Assembly: GCF_023169885.1 (NCBI RefSeq)
Contig: NZ_AP025516.1
Span: 930,001 to 994,000, forward strand
Reading direction: 5' to 3'
From: Desulfofustis limnaeus
GTDB taxonomy: Bacteria; Desulfobacterota; Desulfobulbia; Desulfobulbales; Desulfocapsaceae
DNA length: 64,000 nucleotides
In this document: positions 61,527 through 64,000 of the stretch, in pieces
Numbering within the stretch: the stretch's first letter is position 1
How the letters are laid out: every line of letters begins with the position of its first letter
Notes under the pieces: generated by a model
What the model was told of the DNA's origin: nothing
Databases searched by the model: none
The model's input: the letters and a program-made list of their open reading frames with translations, nothing else
Program-made: the position numbers and the translations under genes

Positions 61527-63011
61527 ATGAAGAAATTTTTTGTTTCTGCGGCCGTGGCGATGACGGTTTCTCTGTCTTCGGCCTGGGCGTCGGACCCGGA
61601 ATTGGGTGACGGGAATCTGATGTTCAAGGATACCGTTCATTACCAGTCCTACCTGTTGAACAAGGATGACACCCAGATGACCGAGTACGCCGGCTCCGTC
61701 CCTCATCGCAAACATGATGGCGTCAACCCCTTGCCCAAGGGGTACAAACATGCCCAGCCCTATCTGAAGAATCTCTGGCTGGGCTACCCGTTCAGCTACC
61801 ACTACGATCGAGCCCGCGGGCATTCCTATGGTCTCGACGACCTGTTCCACTCCGATCGGGTCAACCGCTACAGCGAGAAAGCCGGTCTGCCGGCAACCTG
61901 CCTCAATTGCAAGACCACCACCATCCCCGATCTGGTCGAAGCCAAGGGTGATGGTTTCTGGTCTTCCGAGTTGCACCAGTACCGGACCATGCACGACTCG
62001 GAAAAACATACCATCGGCTGCGCCAATTGCCATGATACCGAGACGATGGATCTGGTGATCACCAGCGTTCCCCTGGATGAAGCGCTCAAGCGCCAGGGTA
62101 AGGACTGGCGAGAGGCCTCGCAGCAGGAAATGCGTTCCCTGGTCTGCGCTCAATGTCATGTGGAATACCATTTCGAGACCAAGGACCATGGTGTGGCCGC
62201 CAAGCCGCATCTGCCCTGGGACAACGGCATGAACCCGGAACAGATGTACGAATACTACGCCAGTGGCGAGCCGCAACCAGACGGTTTCCAGGGCCAGTTC
62301 AAAGACTGGGTCCATGCCGTCTCCAAATCGCCGATGATCAAGACCCAGCATCCGGAATACGAGATGTTTCATGACAGCGTCCATGGGGCCGGCGGGGTCG
62401 CCTGCGCCGACTGCCACATGCCGACGGTCGATTTCGGCGGGGAGTCCATCTCCTCGCATCACTGGACCTCGCCGCTGAAGACCGACGAAGGCATCGAAAA
62501 TGCCTGTCTTGGATGCCATAGCGACAAGACGGCCGAGCACATGCGGGAGCGGGTCGAATATTATCAGGAAAAGGTGTGGCGACAGCTCAATATCGCCCAG
62601 GAGAAATCGGTACGGGCCCACGAAGCGGTGCGCCGGGCCATGGAGACCGAAGGGGTAGACGAGGCGGTGCTGGCCGAGGCCCGGGAGATGGTGCGTAAGG
62701 GCGCCTGGTTCTGGGATTACGTGTCGGCCGAGAACAGCGCCGGTTTCCACAATCCCACCAAGGCCCTGGATACGCTGGCTTCATCGCAGCAATACAGCGA
62801 CCAGGCGGTGCAGTTGGCGATGCGGGCCAGCAAGTTCGCGATTGCCGAGGCCATGGACAAACCGATCGAAGAGCTGGTGCCGCCGATCATGGAGCACAGC
62901 CGCAAGCTGCAGCAGAGCCAGGAGCATCTTGATTCCCATGTCTGGCTGCGCTATCTGGAGAAGCTGCCGGAGGCCGAACTGGTCTGGGACGGCTATAAGA
63001 AAGTGCAGTAA
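61527..63011 (+). CDS. nrfA: Ammonia-forming cytochrome c nitrite reductase NrfA
   Basis: 494-residue precursor with a signal peptide (MKKFFVSAAVAMTVSLSSAWA, cleavage about 21). The pentahaem pattern is complete: the catalytic haem site CLNCK (CxxCK), then CANCH, CAQCH, CADCH and CLGCH. The active-site HPEYEMF and downstream SSHHWTSP histidines are visible. It reduces nitrite to ammonium in the periplasm. AAGGAG is 8 nt before the ATG, and a strong terminator follows at 63059. No nrfH or nrfBCD electron-donor gene is next to it. Confidence 0.95.
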   Translation: MKKFFVSAAVAMTVSLSSAWASDPELGDGNLMFKDTVHYQSYLLNKDDTQMTEYAGSVPHRKHDGVNPLPKGYKHAQPYLKNLWLGYPFSYHYDRARGHSYGLDDLFHSDRVNRYSEKAGLPATCLNCKTTTIPDLVEAKGDGFWSSELHQYRTMHDSEKHTIGCANCHDTETMDLVITSVPLDEALKRQGKDWREASQQEMRSLVCAQCHVEYHFETKDHGVAAKPHLPWDNGMNPEQMYEYYASGEPQPDGFQGQFKDWVHAVSKSPMIKTQHPEYEMFHDSVHGAGGVACADCHMPTVDFGGESISSHHWTSPLKTDEGIENACLGCHSDKTAEHMRERVEYYQEKVWRQLNIAQEKSVRAHEAVRRAMETEGVDEAVLAEAREMVRKGAWFWDYVSAENSAGFHNPTKALDTLASSQQYSDQAVQLAMRASKFAIAEAMDKPIEELVPPIMEHSRKLQQSQEHLDSHVWLRYLEKLPEAELVWDGYKKVQ

Positions 63012-63058
63012 CAGCCGGCAGTGCCGGCAGGATCGCCGAATCGATCTCGCAGAGCGAG

Positions 63059-63093
63059 AAAAGGGATGGCCGCGGCGCGGCCATCCCTTTTTT
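63059..63093 (+). terminator. Intrinsic terminator after nrfA
   Basis: Stem AAGGGATGGCCGC / GCGGCCATCCCTT (13 bp, extended by two A-T pairs) with a 3-nt loop, then a run of six T. It lies about 50 bp after the nrfA stop. Confidence 0.9.
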
Positions 63094-63131
63094 GGGTTGT
63101 GCCGGATGGTGCGACGGCGGCGCCGGGTGGG

Positions 63132-64000
63132 CTAGACCACTCGGCGCCCTTTCTTGTAGACCTCCTGGACCGACGAGACGCCGGCATGATAGGGGAGAAT
63201 GGACGGGGATTCGCCGTCGAGCAGCAGAAAATCCGCCTGCTTGCCAACATCGAGGCTGCCCACCCGATCGGCGAGGCCGAGCGCATAGGCGCCATTGAGG
63301 GTAGCAGCGGTCAGGGCCTCGGCCGGGGTCAGGTCCATCAGCAGCACCGCCAGGCCAAAAGCGAAGACCATCGACTCGCAGTAACTCGATCCGGGGTTGC
63401 AGTCGGTGGCCAGCGCCACCGGTAAGCCCTGGTTGATCATCTGTCGAGCCTTGGCGAAGGGCTTTTTCAGGCTATAGGCGGTCACCGGCAGCAGGGTGGC
63501 CACAACGCCGGCTGCGGCCATTCGCTGCAGGTTGTCGGGATGGGCGGCGAGCAGGTGGTCGGCGGACAAGGCCCGCAGTTCAGCGGCCAATGCCGCTCCG
63601 CCCAGGTCGTGCACTTCGTCGGCGTGCAGTTTGACCCGGAAGCCAAGTCCCTGAGCGGCCCGCAAGAGCCGCCGGCCCTGCTCGATGGAGAAGACGCCTT
63701 CCTCGCAGAAGATGTCGCAGGCGTCGGCGAGTCCTTCCTCTTTGACCAGCGGCAGGACCTCGTGGATCAGCAAGGCGATGAAGTCGTCGGACCTGCCCCG
63801 ATAGACCTCGGGGATGGCGTGGGCGCCCAGGAAGGTGGCGACGATGTCCTGCGGCGATCGGGCGGCTGCCTGGCGGATGGCGCGCAGCATCTTCAGCTCG
63901 TTGTCCTGGTCCAGGCCGTAACCGCTCTTGATTTCCAGCGTTGTTGTACCGTGGCGCAGGGCGGTCAGGGCCCGCTCCAGGGTGACATCGGCCAGAAATT
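63132..64000 (-). CDS. hutI: Imidazolonepropionase HutI (5' part outside the window)
   Basis: C-terminal 289 residues visible; the frame stays open to the window end. The amidohydrolase marks are HGTTTLEIKSGYGL (about 15-28 in the visible part), FLGAHAIPEVYRG, the metal-site histidine in KLHADEVHDLGGAALAAEL, LPVTAYSLKKPFAKAR and ALATDCNPGSSYCESM. It opens the imidazolone ring in histidine degradation. The first metal-binding HxH motif lies outside the window. No other hut gene is visible yet. Confidence 0.93.
   Translation of the reverse strand, partial: FLADVTLERALTALRHGTTTLEIKSGYGLDQDNELKMLRAIRQAAARSPQDIVATFLGAHAIPEVYRGRSDDFIALLIHEVLPLVKEEGLADACDIFCEEGVFSIEQGRRLLRAAQGLGFRVKLHADEVHDLGGAALAAELRALSADHLLAAHPDNLQRMAAAGVVATLLPVTAYSLKKPFAKARQMINQGLPVALATDCNPGSSYCESMVFAFGLAVLLMDLTPAEALTAATLNGAYALGLADRVGSLDVGKQADFLLLDGESPSILPYHAGVSSVQEVYKKGRRVV

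Overview
This is a roughly 58-60% GC (estimated by eye) bacterial chromosome segment with dense, mostly minus-strand operons. The gene set suggests a Gram-negative anaerobe or facultative anaerobe, probably a Desulfobacterota (Desulfobulbales-like) member. Supporting genes are selD-yedF, a complete Mrp-type cation/proton antiporter, a five-subunit NAD-linked [NiFe] hydrogenase (HoxEFUYH type), a ModEABC molybdate system, a pentahaem nitrite reductase NrfA, and a metY-metX-metW-epsC-cysK sulfur amino acid operon. The taxonomic placement is inference; no rRNA or tRNA gene was found.

Layout. 1-3861 (+): the end of selD, yedF and a P-type cation ATPase. 4006-9764 (-): the mrpABCDEFG operon. 10047-15166 (-): hoxEFUYH. 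15604-19151 (-): modE-modABC, with a ModE-like operator in front of modE and a short mobile repeat between modE and modA. 19387-29257: an alkyltransferase-like protein, citrate synthase, metal transporters (CDF, CorA), a c-di-GMP phosphodiesterase-like protein, a universal stress protein, a kinase-fold protein, a SIMPL protein and a HAD phosphatase. 29467-32815 (-): an RpfF-like DSF synthase directly upstream of a membrane PAS-GGDEF-EAL protein, a candidate DSF/c-di-GMP signalling pair. 33191-43847 (-): an accessory stretch of small single-domain genes (GNATs, VOC, methyltransferases, macro domain, DUF488, flavin reductase), interrupted by a complete IS5-family element and several short mobile repeats. 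44297-44836 (+): a decayed tyrosine recombinase gene, divergent from that stretch. 45196-64000: AEC transporter, alpha/beta hydrolase, OsmC protein, sigma-54 activator, sulfur amino acid operon, glycogen phosphorylase, chemoreceptor, NrfA and the start-truncated hutI.

The most distinctive structural signal is a family of about 143-bp intergenic elements (five full copies and one truncated). They have imperfect terminal inverted repeats and 4-bp target duplications, and their ends resemble those of the IS5-family element at 36586-37919. They look like MITEs mobilised by that IS. One copy sits exactly at the modE stop codon, one just upstream of corA, one beside a broken GNAT gene and one in the broken recombinase. 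The IS itself has landed on the start codon of a macro-domain gene, and its terminal repeat appears to replace the lost ribosome binding site.
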